From assembly GCF_008642315.1 (NCBI RefSeq), contig NZ_CP029192.1, positions 3,534,001 through 3,598,000 of the forward strand: a stretch of DNA of 64,000 bases, read 5' to 3'. Position 1 is the stretch's first letter. Each line of letters opens with the position of its first letter. Shown piece by piece: positions 1 to 7,708 of the stretch. A program made the translations under genes and the position numbers. The stretch is from Streptomyces venezuelae. Lineage in GTDB: Bacteria > Actinomycetota > Actinomycetes > Streptomycetales > Streptomycetaceae. The notes under the pieces are model-generated. The model made no database searches. It saw only the letters and a program-made list of their open reading frames with translations, and had not been told where the DNA came from.

Positions 1-226
1 GGGCGCCGTCCTCGTCTGCGAGAGCGCCGACGCCAACATCATGCCCATCCTGCCCTTCGTCGGTGCCGTCGTGACGGCCCGCGGCAGTCAGTACTCGCAC
101 GTGGCCATCCTCTGCCGGGAGATGGGGGTGCCCGCCGTGGTCTCGCACCCGCTGGCCACCCAGCTCACGCCGGGACGCCGCGTGCACGTGAACGGTGATA
201 CGGGAGAAGTGAGGACCCTTGACTGA
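1..226 (+). CDS. PEP-utilising phosphotransferase, C-terminal end (partial)
   Basis: Only the last 74 codons are present; the gene begins upstream of the window. They form the end of the swivelling phosphohistidine domain of the PEP-utiliser family: the segment ARGSQYSHVAILCREMGVPAVV carries the phospho-accepting His (codon 98-100) in the usual G-x-x-x-S-H context, followed by a short beta tail ending G-D-T-G-E-V. In this family the His shuttles phosphate between an ATP-grasp domain and a second substrate. Because the protein ends with this domain, its order resembles rifampin phosphotransferase (His domain last) rather than PEP synthase, which has a TIM barrel after it; this is inference since the rest is missing. 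The stop overlaps the next gene by 8 bp, so it is the first visible member of the operon. Confidence 0.75.
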   Translation, partial: GAVLVCESADANIMPILPFVGAVVTARGSQYSHVAILCREMGVPAVVSHPLATQLTPGRRVHVNGDTGEVRTLD

Positions 227-530
227 GAACACTGTGACCCAGACCGCGCAGGACCTGCCGAGCACCGAGGCAGTCGTACGCACCCTCGAGGACGCCGTGG
301 CCGTGGACCGGCCCCGCCGGGACCTGCGGCTCACCGACTCCATCAGCCAGGACATCCGGCTGGACTCGCTGGCGCTCCTCGAAGTGCTCACGCGGGTCGA
401 GGAGGCCTTCGACATCGAGCTGATCGACGCCCCCGAGATCTACTCGGCGACCACGGTCGGTGAACTCGTCGCCGTGGTCCAGGCACGGGCCGCGCAGCCG
501 CAGACCGCGCCGACGCCGGAGACGCCCTGA
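219..530 (+). CDS. free-standing acyl carrier protein
   Basis: A 103-residue acyl carrier protein. The phosphopantetheine site is Ser50 in the motif RLDSLALLEVL, followed by the helix V-E-E-A-F-D-I-E-L and the typical C-terminal helix T-V-G-E-L-V-A-V-V. It should carry an acyl or aminoacyl group as a thioester. The start chosen is TTG with GGGAGAAG about 9 nt upstream; a GTG five codons further in is an alternative. It overlaps the dikinase fragment before it by 8 bp and its stop overlaps the ATG of the fatty acyl-AMP ligase/dikinase after it (TGATG), so the three are translationally coupled. The neighbouring FAAL domain is the obvious loading enzyme, which is inference from position. Confidence 0.9.
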   Translation: MTENTVTQTAQDLPSTEAVVRTLEDAVAVDRPRRDLRLTDSISQDIRLDSLALLEVLTRVEEAFDIELIDAPEIYSATTVGELVAVVQARAAQPQTAPTPETP

Positions 531-3500
531 TGCGCGACCTGACGAGCTGGCTGCTCGAACCCCGCCCCGACGCGGGCATCAACTACTACGACGGAAAGCG
601 CTGGGCCCGCACCCCCTACCCCGAGTTCGCCCGGGAGGTGCTGGCGAGCGCCGCCGCCCTGCGGGCCGAGGGGCTCGGCGCGGAGGACCGGATAGCCCTG
701 GTCCTGCGCTCGGGACCCGCGTTCGCCCGGTACTTCTTCGCGGCCATCGCCATCGGCGCGACGCCGACCCCGCTGGCCCCCGAGGGCTACCAGGGGCCGA
801 TGGACTACGCGACGTTCGCGGCGCAGCGCTTCGAGGCGCTGCGCCCCACGGGCGTCGTCAGCGAGGGCGGCGCCCTCGACCTGCTCGCCGGTCTGCCCGC
901 CCCCGAGGGCGGCACGCGTCCGGTCCTCGTCGACGCCGCCGCGCCCCTGCCGGCCGACGGCGACCGCACCCGGGCCGTCCTCGCCAAGGACGACCTGGCG
1001 CTCATCCAGTTCACCTCGGGCTCCTCCAGCGCGCCGCGCGGTGTGACGCTGACCAGCGAGGCGGTGCTCTCCCAGGTCGACCTGTTGCAGGACAAGTACG
1101 CCATCGACGACGACTGCGTCTTCGGGTCCTGGCTCCCCGTCCACCACGACATGGGCCTCATCGGCCTGTTCGTCACCCCGATCGTGCTCGGCTGCGAACT
1201 GTGGCTCATGCGGCCCGAGCACTTCGTGCGCAGCCCGCTGGAATGGCTGCGCGTCTTCGGCGAACACCGGGGCACCCACGCGGCCATCCCCAACTTCGCG
1301 TTGGACCGCGTGCTGCGCCGGGTGAAGGCGGAGCACCTCCAGGGCATGGACTTCTCCCGCTGGAAGTCGCTCATCGTCGGCTCCGACCGGGTCAGCATGC
1401 CGATGCTCGAAGGGTTCCACGCGCTGCTCTCGCCGTTCGGCCTGCCCGCCCACGGCCTCTCCCCGTCGTACGGGATGGCCGAGGCCACGCTCGCCGTCTC
1501 CGGCGTCGGCGTCGGCCAGGAGCCGCACGAACTCCTGGTCCGCTCCCCCGAGTTCTCCACCGGCCACCCGGTGGACATCGTGGAGCGCCGGATGCTCACC
1601 GACACCCGGCCGCGCCCGGAGGGGCTGCACAGCATCGTGTCGTGCGGCACCGAACTGCTCGGCGCCGACCTGACCGTCACCGGCGAGGACGGCCGCGGCC
1701 TGCCGGACGGGCACGTCGGCGAGCTCCTCGTGCGCTCCCCCGCCCTGTCCCAGGGGTACTTCGGTGCGCCGCCGGAGGACGAGCGGTTCACCACGGGCGG
1801 CTACCGCACGGGAGACCTCGGTTTCCGCCACGAGGACGAGATCTACGTCCTCGGCCGGCTGGGTGACTCCGTCAAGGTGAACGGCCGGTACGTCACCGCG
1901 GAGGACGTCGAGCTCGCCCTCAGCCGGGCGTTCGGCCTGCCCCAGGACAAGATCACGGTGGTCCTGAACTCGCAGAGCGGGGTCCCCGTCACCCTGACGA
2001 CGGTGCAGCGGCGCGCGGCGGACGTGGACGAGGAGCGGTTCGCCGACGTCCTCGAACCGTTCGGCCTCGCCGCGGGCCGCGCACTGCTCCTGCACGTGGG
2101 CGCGCTGGCCGTCCCCCGCACCACCAGCGGCAAGCCCCAACGCGGCCTGATGTGGCGCACGTTCGCATCCGGCGACATGACGGGCACGGTCCTGTTCCGG
2201 GGCACCGACTTCCCGTACGAGCTGGTGACGGACGCGGGTTCGGGGCGCTCCCGGGTCGCCGCGGCCGACGCCGTCGACACGGCCAATCCCGTCGGCACGG
2301 CCCGACCCGTCGGAACGGCCGGTCCGCTCGTCACGGCCGGACCCGTCGCCGCGGCCGGCCGCGCCGGCACGGTCCGAACCGCCGACACGGCCAGTCCTGC
2401 CGATACGGCCAGTTCCGCCGGCGCCGCCCGGCCGGTTCCCGAGCCCGAGCTCGGCGGCAAGGGGCGCAATCTGCGGCTCATGGCGGAGCACGGGCTTCCG
2501 GTGCCGCCGTTCCGGGTCTTCGACGCGGTGGAGACGGCGGGTGGCGTCGATGAGGTCTCGGTGCGTGCCGTTCTCGCGGAGCTGACCGGCGCCGCCACCG
2601 ACACGATGGCGGTGTCGGCCGCCACGGTCGGGTTCGCGGTCCGCTCCAGTCCGCCGCGCAGCATGCCCGGCATGATGGACACCCTGCTCGGCATCGGCCT
2701 CACCCCCGACGACGTGGGCCCCCTCGCCCGTCGCCTCGGCTCCGAGCGTGCGGCGTGGAACGTGCTGGTCACCCAGGCCAAACACCTGGCTCGGTACGTC
2801 GGCGGTGCGGGCGCCGCGCGGCTCGTCGAGGCGGAGAGCGCGCACGAGGCGCCGCAGCGGTTCGAGCAGCTGTGCGCGCTGTACACCGAGCTGACCGGGC
2901 AGCCCTACCCCGCCGATCCGTCGACCCAGGTCAGGGTGGCGCTGGAGGCGGTGCGCGCGTCCTGGGACTCGGCGCGGGCCCAGGAGTACCGCAGGGTCAA
3001 CCGGATCCCCGACACGCCGGGGCCCGCCGTCGTGGTGCAGGCCCTCTCCTACGGCATGGCCGACGGGGTCTCCGGCAGCGGGGTCGTCTTCAGCCACAAC
3101 CCGGTCAACGGCGACTCCGGGCTCTTCGGCGAGTACCTGGCGGGCAGCACCGGCGAGGACCTCGTGTCGGGCACCCGGACGCCGATGCCGATCTCGGTGC
3201 TCAAGGACCGCGACGACGTGGTGTTCGGGCAGCTGTCCCGCATGGTCACCGACCTGTACCACGTCCTCGGCGCCATGGTCGAGGTCGAGTTCGTGGTCGA
3301 GCGCGGGCGTCTCTGGCTGGTCCAGGTGCGCGCCGCGGCGGCCGCGCCGCACGTGCTCAACCGCGTCACCCGGACCATGTGGCAGGAGGGTCGCCTCGAC
3401 GCCCGCGGGGCGCTGGCCCGCCTCGACGTCGACGCGCTGTTCAGGCCGCTGCCCGCGGCGGTCACCGGCGACCACGGCGAGCCGCTCGCGACCGGCCTCT

Positions 3501-4300
3501 CCGCCTGCGCGGGCGTCGGATACGGGCAGCTGGTCAGGAGCGTCGAGGAGGTCCTGGAACACCCTCCGGGGCACACGGTGCTGCTCCGGCCCGCGACCGA
3601 ACCCGAGGACTTCGTGGGGATGAGCCAGGCGGCCGCCGTGGTCACCCTGCAGGGCGGCGGCACCTCGCACGCGGCCGTGGTGGCACGGGAGTTGAACGTG
3701 CCGACCGTGGTGGGCGTCCAGCTCTCGGCGGACGCCGCCGACGTCCTGCTCGGCGAGCGGGAGGACGCGGACCTGTTCGACGCGGACGAGGCGCTGCCCG
3801 AGGTGACGGTGTGCGGCACGTCCGGGCGCGTGTGGTGGGGGCGGCTGCCGTCGACGGTGCCGCCGCCGGACAGCACGGGCGCGGAGGAGCTGCTCCACGC
3901 GGGCGGGAGCACCACGGCCGTCTGCCTCGCGGCCGGCGTGGCGGAGGGCGGCTCGCCGGTGCTCCTCGACGCGGTCTCGGGCGCCCCCCTGGCCCTGGCC
4001 GCCCCCGAGGGCCCGGCCGCGCCGGAGGCCGGTCCGGTGCGGGCCGTGCGGTGCGGGACGACCGACGAGCTGCGGGCCTTGGCCGACGACACGCTCGTGG
4101 CCACCGACGCCGCCGACGTGGCCGAGGAGTGGACCCGCAGCGGCGGCCGCGCCGCCTATCTGCACACCGCTGTCGACGCGGAACGGCCGTGGCGTACGGA
4201 CCTGCCGTCCGCCCCGCCTGCCTTCGTCGTCCTCGCGGACGCCCGGCAGGTGCCGCACGCCCGGTGGTCGCTCGCGGTGGCGTGGGCGAGGCAGGAGTGA
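530..4300 (+). CDS. fatty acyl-AMP ligase fused to PPDK-like phosphotransferase
   Basis: A 1256-residue fusion. Residues about 1-545 are an ANL-superfamily ligase of the FAAL type: FTSGSSSAPRGV (A3), HHDMGLIG near residue 205, SPSYGMAEATL, YRTGDLG and a C-terminal PRTTSGKPQRG lysine motif. Residues 582-635 are nine hexapeptide repeats that act as a linker. Residues about 640-950 match the ATP-binding domain of pyruvate phosphate dikinase (LGGKGRNL, AVRSSPPRSMPGMMDT, VVFSHNPVNGDSGLFGEYLAG). Residues about 1010-1070 are the swivelling domain with His1047 in GGGTSHAAVVAREL. The PEP/pyruvate TIM barrel is absent; about 180 residues of unrecognised sequence follow instead. Expected activities are acyl adenylation and transfer to the adjacent ACP, and ATP-driven phosphoryl transfer through His1047 to an unknown acceptor. 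I do not recall this fusion from a characterised pathway. Its stop overlaps the next start (GTGA). Confidence 0.85.
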   Translation: MRDLTSWLLEPRPDAGINYYDGKRWARTPYPEFAREVLASAAALRAEGLGAEDRIALVLRSGPAFARYFFAAIAIGATPTPLAPEGYQGPMDYATFAAQRFEALRPTGVVSEGGALDLLAGLPAPEGGTRPVLVDAAAPLPADGDRTRAVLAKDDLALIQFTSGSSSAPRGVTLTSEAVLSQVDLLQDKYAIDDDCVFGSWLPVHHDMGLIGLFVTPIVLGCELWLMRPEHFVRSPLEWLRVFGEHRGTHAAIPNFALDRVLRRVKAEHLQGMDFSRWKSLIVGSDRVSMPMLEGFHALLSPFGLPAHGLSPSYGMAEATLAVSGVGVGQEPHELLVRSPEFSTGHPVDIVERRMLTDTRPRPEGLHSIVSCGTELLGADLTVTGEDGRGLPDGHVGELLVRSPALSQGYFGAPPEDERFTTGGYRTGDLGFRHEDEIYVLGRLGDSVKVNGRYVTAEDVELALSRAFGLPQDKITVVLNSQSGVPVTLTTVQRRAADVDEERFADVLEPFGLAAGRALLLHVGALAVPRTTSGKPQRGLMWRTFASGDMTGTVLFRGTDFPYELVTDAGSGRSRVAAADAVDTANPVGTARPVGTAGPLVTAGPVAAAGRAGTVRTADTASPADTASSAGAARPVPEPELGGKGRNLRLMAEHGLPVPPFRVFDAVETAGGVDEVSVRAVLAELTGAATDTMAVSAATVGFAVRSSPPRSMPGMMDTLLGIGLTPDDVGPLARRLGSERAAWNVLVTQAKHLARYVGGAGAARLVEAESAHEAPQRFEQLCALYTELTGQPYPADPSTQVRVALEAVRASWDSARAQEYRRVNRIPDTPGPAVVVQALSYGMADGVSGSGVVFSHNPVNGDSGLFGEYLAGSTGEDLVSGTRTPMPISVLKDRDDVVFGQLSRMVTDLYHVLGAMVEVEFVVERGRLWLVQVRAAAAAPHVLNRVTRTMWQEGRLDARGALARLDVDALFRPLPAAVTGDHGEPLATGLSACAGVGYGQLVRSVEEVLEHPPGHTVLLRPATEPEDFVGMSQAAAVVTLQGGGTSHAAVVARELNVPTVVGVQLSADAADVLLGEREDADLFDADEALPEVTVCGTSGRVWWGRLPSTVPPPDSTGAEELLHAGGSTTAVCLAAGVAEGGSPVLLDAVSGAPLALAAPEGPAAPEAGPVRAVRCGTTDELRALADDTLVATDAADVAEEWTRSGGRAAYLHTAVDAERPWRTDLPSAPPAFVVLADARQVPHARWSLAVAWARQE
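2273..2434 (+). repeat. nine 18-bp tandem repeats encoding a Thr/Ala/Pro linker
   Basis: Nine imperfect 18-bp units in frame encode hexapeptides VDTANP, VGTARP, VGTAGP, LVTAGP, VAAAGR, AGTVRT, ADTASP, ADTASS, AGAARP. They lie exactly between the FAAL and the dikinase-like halves of the fusion protein, so they act as a flexible interdomain tether. Confidence 0.9.
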
Positions 4301-5058
4301 CGGCCACGGCCACCGGCACGGAACTGCGGGACCTGGCGGCCCAGTTCCGTGCGGTGCGCGCGCTCCTGGCCGAGGTCACCGACCGGGACCTGGACCTGCC
4401 CACCCCCGCGGCGGGGTGGGCGGTCCGGGACCAGATCGCCCACCTGGCGGACACCGAGGAGGTCGCGGCGGACACCGTTCTCGGCGGTCCGCGGGCCTTC
4501 GCCGAGGCAGTACGTCCGTACCGGAACGCCGACGACTTCACCGCCGCGGGTGTCGCACGGGCCGCGGGCAGGGACCGGGACTCCCTGCTGGCGTGGCTGG
4601 TGCGCGGGCAGGACGCCACCCTCGCGGCGCTGGAGAGCGTGGGGCCCGACGCCAGGGTGCCCTGGGCGCTCGGGCTCTCCGCCCGGGACTTCGCGCGGGC
4701 GCGGCTGATGGAGAGCTGGGCCCACGCCTGGGACCTGGAACGGGCGCTCGGGCTGCCCGAGCGGATGGCGCCGCGGAGCCGCCACGTGGCCTCCCTCGGC
4801 TACGACACGCTGCCCTTCGCCCTGCGCCGGGCCAGGGTCAAGGCACCCCCCGGCCGCTCCCTCCGCCTCGAACTGGACGCGGGACCGCTCGGCCGGTGGG
4901 TCTTCGGCCCCGCCGACGCCACCGACCGCGTGACCGGACCCGCCGAGGCATGGCTGAAGACGGCGACGCGGCGCGACCTGCCCGCCGCACCCCGACGCCT
5001 GGCGGCGCGGGGCCCGTTGGCGGAGCTGGCCGTCGCCCACGCCAAGGCCTTCCTGTGA
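4297..5058 (+). CDS. maleylpyruvate isomerase-like (MDMPI/DinB fold) protein
   Basis: A 253-residue protein of the mycothiol-dependent maleylpyruvate isomerase/DinB-like family (TIGR03084-type). The N-terminal four-helix bundle shows the family metal-ligand pattern: GWAVRDQIAHLADTEE with a conserved His, and later ESWAHAWDLERAL with the second His pair. The C-terminal half is the usual small alpha/beta domain. Family members use mycothiol or bind a divalent metal for isomerisation or thiol transfer; many remain uncharacterised, so the reaction here is not assigned. The GTG start overlaps the stop of the FAAL-dikinase gene (GTGA) with GCAGGAG upstream, placing it in the same translational chain. 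A 71-nt gap with an AAAGGAAG ribosome site separates it from the next gene. Confidence 0.75.
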   Translation: MTATATGTELRDLAAQFRAVRALLAEVTDRDLDLPTPAAGWAVRDQIAHLADTEEVAADTVLGGPRAFAEAVRPYRNADDFTAAGVARAAGRDRDSLLAWLVRGQDATLAALESVGPDARVPWALGLSARDFARARLMESWAHAWDLERALGLPERMAPRSRHVASLGYDTLPFALRRARVKAPPGRSLRLELDAGPLGRWVFGPADATDRVTGPAEAWLKTATRRDLPAAPRRLAARGPLAELAVAHAKAFL

Positions 5059-5129
5059 GGCGCTGACCTGCCGCCCGCACGCCATCGGGTGGGCGCCCCT
5101 TTCCCCGTACGACGCACAAAGGAAGCACC

Positions 5130-5732
5130 ATGACGACTTCTCTGCACCTGCCCGGCCACGCCGACGAGGCCCTGGCAGGCCCCGGCACCCGCGTACTGCA
5201 CGCGCTGCACGTGGCGGGCTGGCTCGCCACCGAACGATTCGAGGTCTGGGGCGTCGCGGACGCCGGGACGGCCCTGGCCCTGCTCCAGGACGACGGGCTC
5301 GTCCGGCTGGTGAAGAGCCCCCGGGGCGAGCTGTACGGCCTCACGCCGGACGGCACGCAGCGGGCCAAGGACCTGCTGGCCGCCTGGCGGAAGGACGCCT
5401 CGCCCGAGGAGCGCTCCGGGGCCCGCTCGGCGCTCGCCGGCTTCGAGGCCCACGACTCCTCGCTCAAGCACCTGGTGACGGACTATCAGCGCCAGGGCGA
5501 CGGCATCGGCGAGAAGCTCGCCGCGTTCGACGCCGACGCTGCGGCCGCCGTCGACGCGGTCGGCGCCGCCCACCCCCTCTGGGAGAGCTACCCGGCCCGG
5601 CTGCGGTCCGCGCTGGACCGCGTGCGGGACGGCGACACGGCCTACGTGACGTCGCCGCTGGTCGAGAGCTACCACACGGTATGGCACCTGGCCCACCGCG
5701 ATATGCGCCTGCTGTGCGCGGACTTGACGTGA
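5130..5732 (+). CDS. unrecognised winged-helix-like protein
   Basis: A 200-residue protein I cannot assign to a characterised family. Residues about 20-90 read like a winged helix: helices (VLHALHVAGWLATERF), a turn helix (DAGTALALLQDDGLVRLVKS) and a beta wing (GELYGLTPDGTQRA), as in MarR/PadR-type folds. The remainder is helical and acidic and ends with HTVWHLAHRDMRLL, which has clustered His residues. ATG start with AAAGGAAG 8 nt upstream. Its stop overlaps the GTG of the CreE-like gene. It could be a cluster regulator, or a partner or targeting subunit of the dikinase-like enzymes, since it sits among them; neither is shown by sequence. Confidence 0.6.
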   Translation: MTTSLHLPGHADEALAGPGTRVLHALHVAGWLATERFEVWGVADAGTALALLQDDGLVRLVKSPRGELYGLTPDGTQRAKDLLAAWRKDASPEERSGARSALAGFEAHDSSLKHLVTDYQRQGDGIGEKLAAFDADAAAAVDAVGAAHPLWESYPARLRSALDRVRDGDTAYVTSPLVESYHTVWHLAHRDMRLLCADLT

Positions 5733-7708
5733 CGGCCACGCCGCTCCCACCCGCCCGATCCGGCGCCGCGCACAAGACGGTGTGCGTCGTCGGAGCCGGT
5801 CCGCGCGGGCTCTCCGTGCTCGAACGGCTGCTGGCCCGGGAGCGGCACGATCCGGCGCACGGCTCGCTGACCGTGCATCTGGTGGATCCGGGGGAACCGG
5901 GCGCGGGCGCCGTCTGGCGCACCGACCAGCCCCCGCAGCTCCTGATGAACACCGTGGCCTCGCAGATCACCCTGTACACCGACGACAGCTGTGACGTGCG
6001 GGGGCCGGTGGAGCCGGGGCCGAGCCTGTACGAGTGGGCGGTGCGGGTGGCCGCGGGCGACGGCACGGACCTCGACGACGCGACGCGTGCCGCCGCCGGG
6101 GCGCTGGGGCCGGACACGTATCCGACGCGCGCCCTGTACGGCCGCTATCTGCGCGCCGCGTTCCGGCGCGTCGTGGACCGGGCGCCCGGACACGTCGCCG
6201 TGGAGGCGCACCGGACGCGGGCCGTCGCCCTGCTGGACACCGGGGAGGCCCAGAGCGTCTGTCTGGAGGACGGCACGTGGCTCGGGGGCCTGGACGCGGT
6301 GGTGCTGGCCCAGGGGCACACCCCGGTGCGTCCGCTCGCGCGGGAGCTGCGGACCACGTACCTGGCACGCCGTCACGGCCTCACCCATCTGCTCCCCGCC
6401 AACCCCGCCGACGTCGACCTGGCCTCCGTCCGGCCCGGCGACGAGGTGCTGCTGCGCGGTCTCGGGCTGTGCTTCTTCGACTATCTGGCCCTGCTGACCA
6501 CCGGCAGGGGCGGCGTGTTCGTCCAGGACCGCGAGCGCCTGGTGTACCGGCCCTCGGGCCGCGAGCCGCGGATGTACGCGACCTCCCGGCGCGGCATCCC
6601 GTACCACGCGCGCGGCGAGAACCAGAAGGGCGTGTCCGAGCGGCACCGGCCGAGGCTGTTGACCCCCGAGGTGATCGCCGGGTTCCGCGAGCGGGCCCGC
6701 CTGGGCCAGCGGGTGCGGTTCGGCGAGGAGCTGTGGCCGCTCGTCGCCGCCGAGGTGGAGAGCGTCTACTACGCTACGCTGCTCCGGGAGTCGGGGCGCG
6801 GCGGTGAGGAAGCCGCCTTCGTCGACCGTTACGCGGCCGCCGCGGGCCCCGGGGAGCGCGACGCGCTGCTCGACGCCGTCGGCGTCCGGGAGCGGCTGCG
6901 CTGGGACGAGCTCGCCCAGCCGTACCGCGACCGCGAGTTCGGCGGGCGGGCGGACTTCGGCGCCTGGGCACGCGCCCACCTGGTGCGGGACGTCGCCGAG
7001 GCGCGCAAGGGCAACCGCCACGGACCGCTGAAGGCGGCACTGGACGTGCTGCGGGACCTGCGCAACGAGGTGCGTCTCGTGGTGGACCACGCCGGCCTCG
7101 ACGGCGCGTCCCACCGGCACGAACTGAGCGAGTGGTACACGCCGTTCAACGGCTTCCTGTCCATCGGTCCCCCGGTCTCCCGGATCGAGGAACTGATCGC
7201 GCTGCTGGACGCGGGGGTCGTCGAACTGCTCGGCCCCGGCACCGAGATACGCATCGAGACATCGGGACGGGAGGCGGCGTTCACGGCCCGCTCGGCACGG
7301 GTGCCGGGGCCGCCCGTGCGCGCCCGGGTGCTCATCGAGGCCCGGCTCCAGGAGCCCGACCTGCGCCGCAGCGCGGACCCCCTCCTGTCGTACCTGCTCG
7401 GCTCCGGCCAGGCCGCGCCGTTCCGGATACCGGAGGAAGGGGGCGGCCACCACGAGACGGGCGGCCTCGCGGTGACGGAACGGCCCTACCACCTGGTGGA
7501 CGCCGAGGGCCGCGCCCACCCGCGCCGGTTCGCCTACGGCGTGCCCACCGAGGGCGTGCACTGGGTGACCGCGGCCGGCATCAGACCCGGGGTGGACTCG
7601 GTGACCCTCGCGGACTCCGACGCCATCGCCGCCACCCTGCACGCGCTCCCGGCCCTCGCGCCCCCCGGGGCCGACGACGTGCACGAGCCGATCGGAGTCC
7701 TCGCATGA
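5729..7708 (+). CDS. CreE-like FAD-dependent monooxygenase (aspartate to nitrosuccinate)
   Basis: A 659-residue FAD/NAD(P)-binding protein of the NAD_binding_9 type. The dinucleotide motif VCVVGAGPRGLSVLERL is at residues about 18-34 and a second nucleotide region (DAVVLAQGHTPV) is near residue 190. Size and motif spacing fit CreE of the cremeomycin cluster, which oxidises the amine of L-aspartate to nitrosuccinate in the ANS pathway. The assignment rests on family resemblance plus the directly following gene, which is a fumarase-superfamily lyase as expected for CreD; the two overlap by ATGA. The start is GTG overlapping the previous stop (GTGA). Without a search I cannot exclude another substrate, since related enzymes include uncharacterised N-oxygenases. 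Confidence 0.75.
   Translation: MTATPLPPARSGAAHKTVCVVGAGPRGLSVLERLLARERHDPAHGSLTVHLVDPGEPGAGAVWRTDQPPQLLMNTVASQITLYTDDSCDVRGPVEPGPSLYEWAVRVAAGDGTDLDDATRAAAGALGPDTYPTRALYGRYLRAAFRRVVDRAPGHVAVEAHRTRAVALLDTGEAQSVCLEDGTWLGGLDAVVLAQGHTPVRPLARELRTTYLARRHGLTHLLPANPADVDLASVRPGDEVLLRGLGLCFFDYLALLTTGRGGVFVQDRERLVYRPSGREPRMYATSRRGIPYHARGENQKGVSERHRPRLLTPEVIAGFRERARLGQRVRFGEELWPLVAAEVESVYYATLLRESGRGGEEAAFVDRYAAAAGPGERDALLDAVGVRERLRWDELAQPYRDREFGGRADFGAWARAHLVRDVAEARKGNRHGPLKAALDVLRDLRNEVRLVVDHAGLDGASHRHELSEWYTPFNGFLSIGPPVSRIEELIALLDAGVVELLGPGTEIRIETSGREAAFTARSARVPGPPVRARVLIEARLQEPDLRRSADPLLSYLLGSGQAAPFRIPEEGGGHHETGGLAVTERPYHLVDAEGRAHPRRFAYGVPTEGVHWVTAAGIRPGVDSVTLADSDAIAATLHALPALAPPGADDVHEPIGVLA

Noticed and set aside
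440..4258. Very long - strand open frame opposite the FAAL-dikinase gene
   Set aside because: It is a GC-bias shadow: Arg/Gly/His-rich composition, no domain, and it lies fully opposite a gene with clear motifs.
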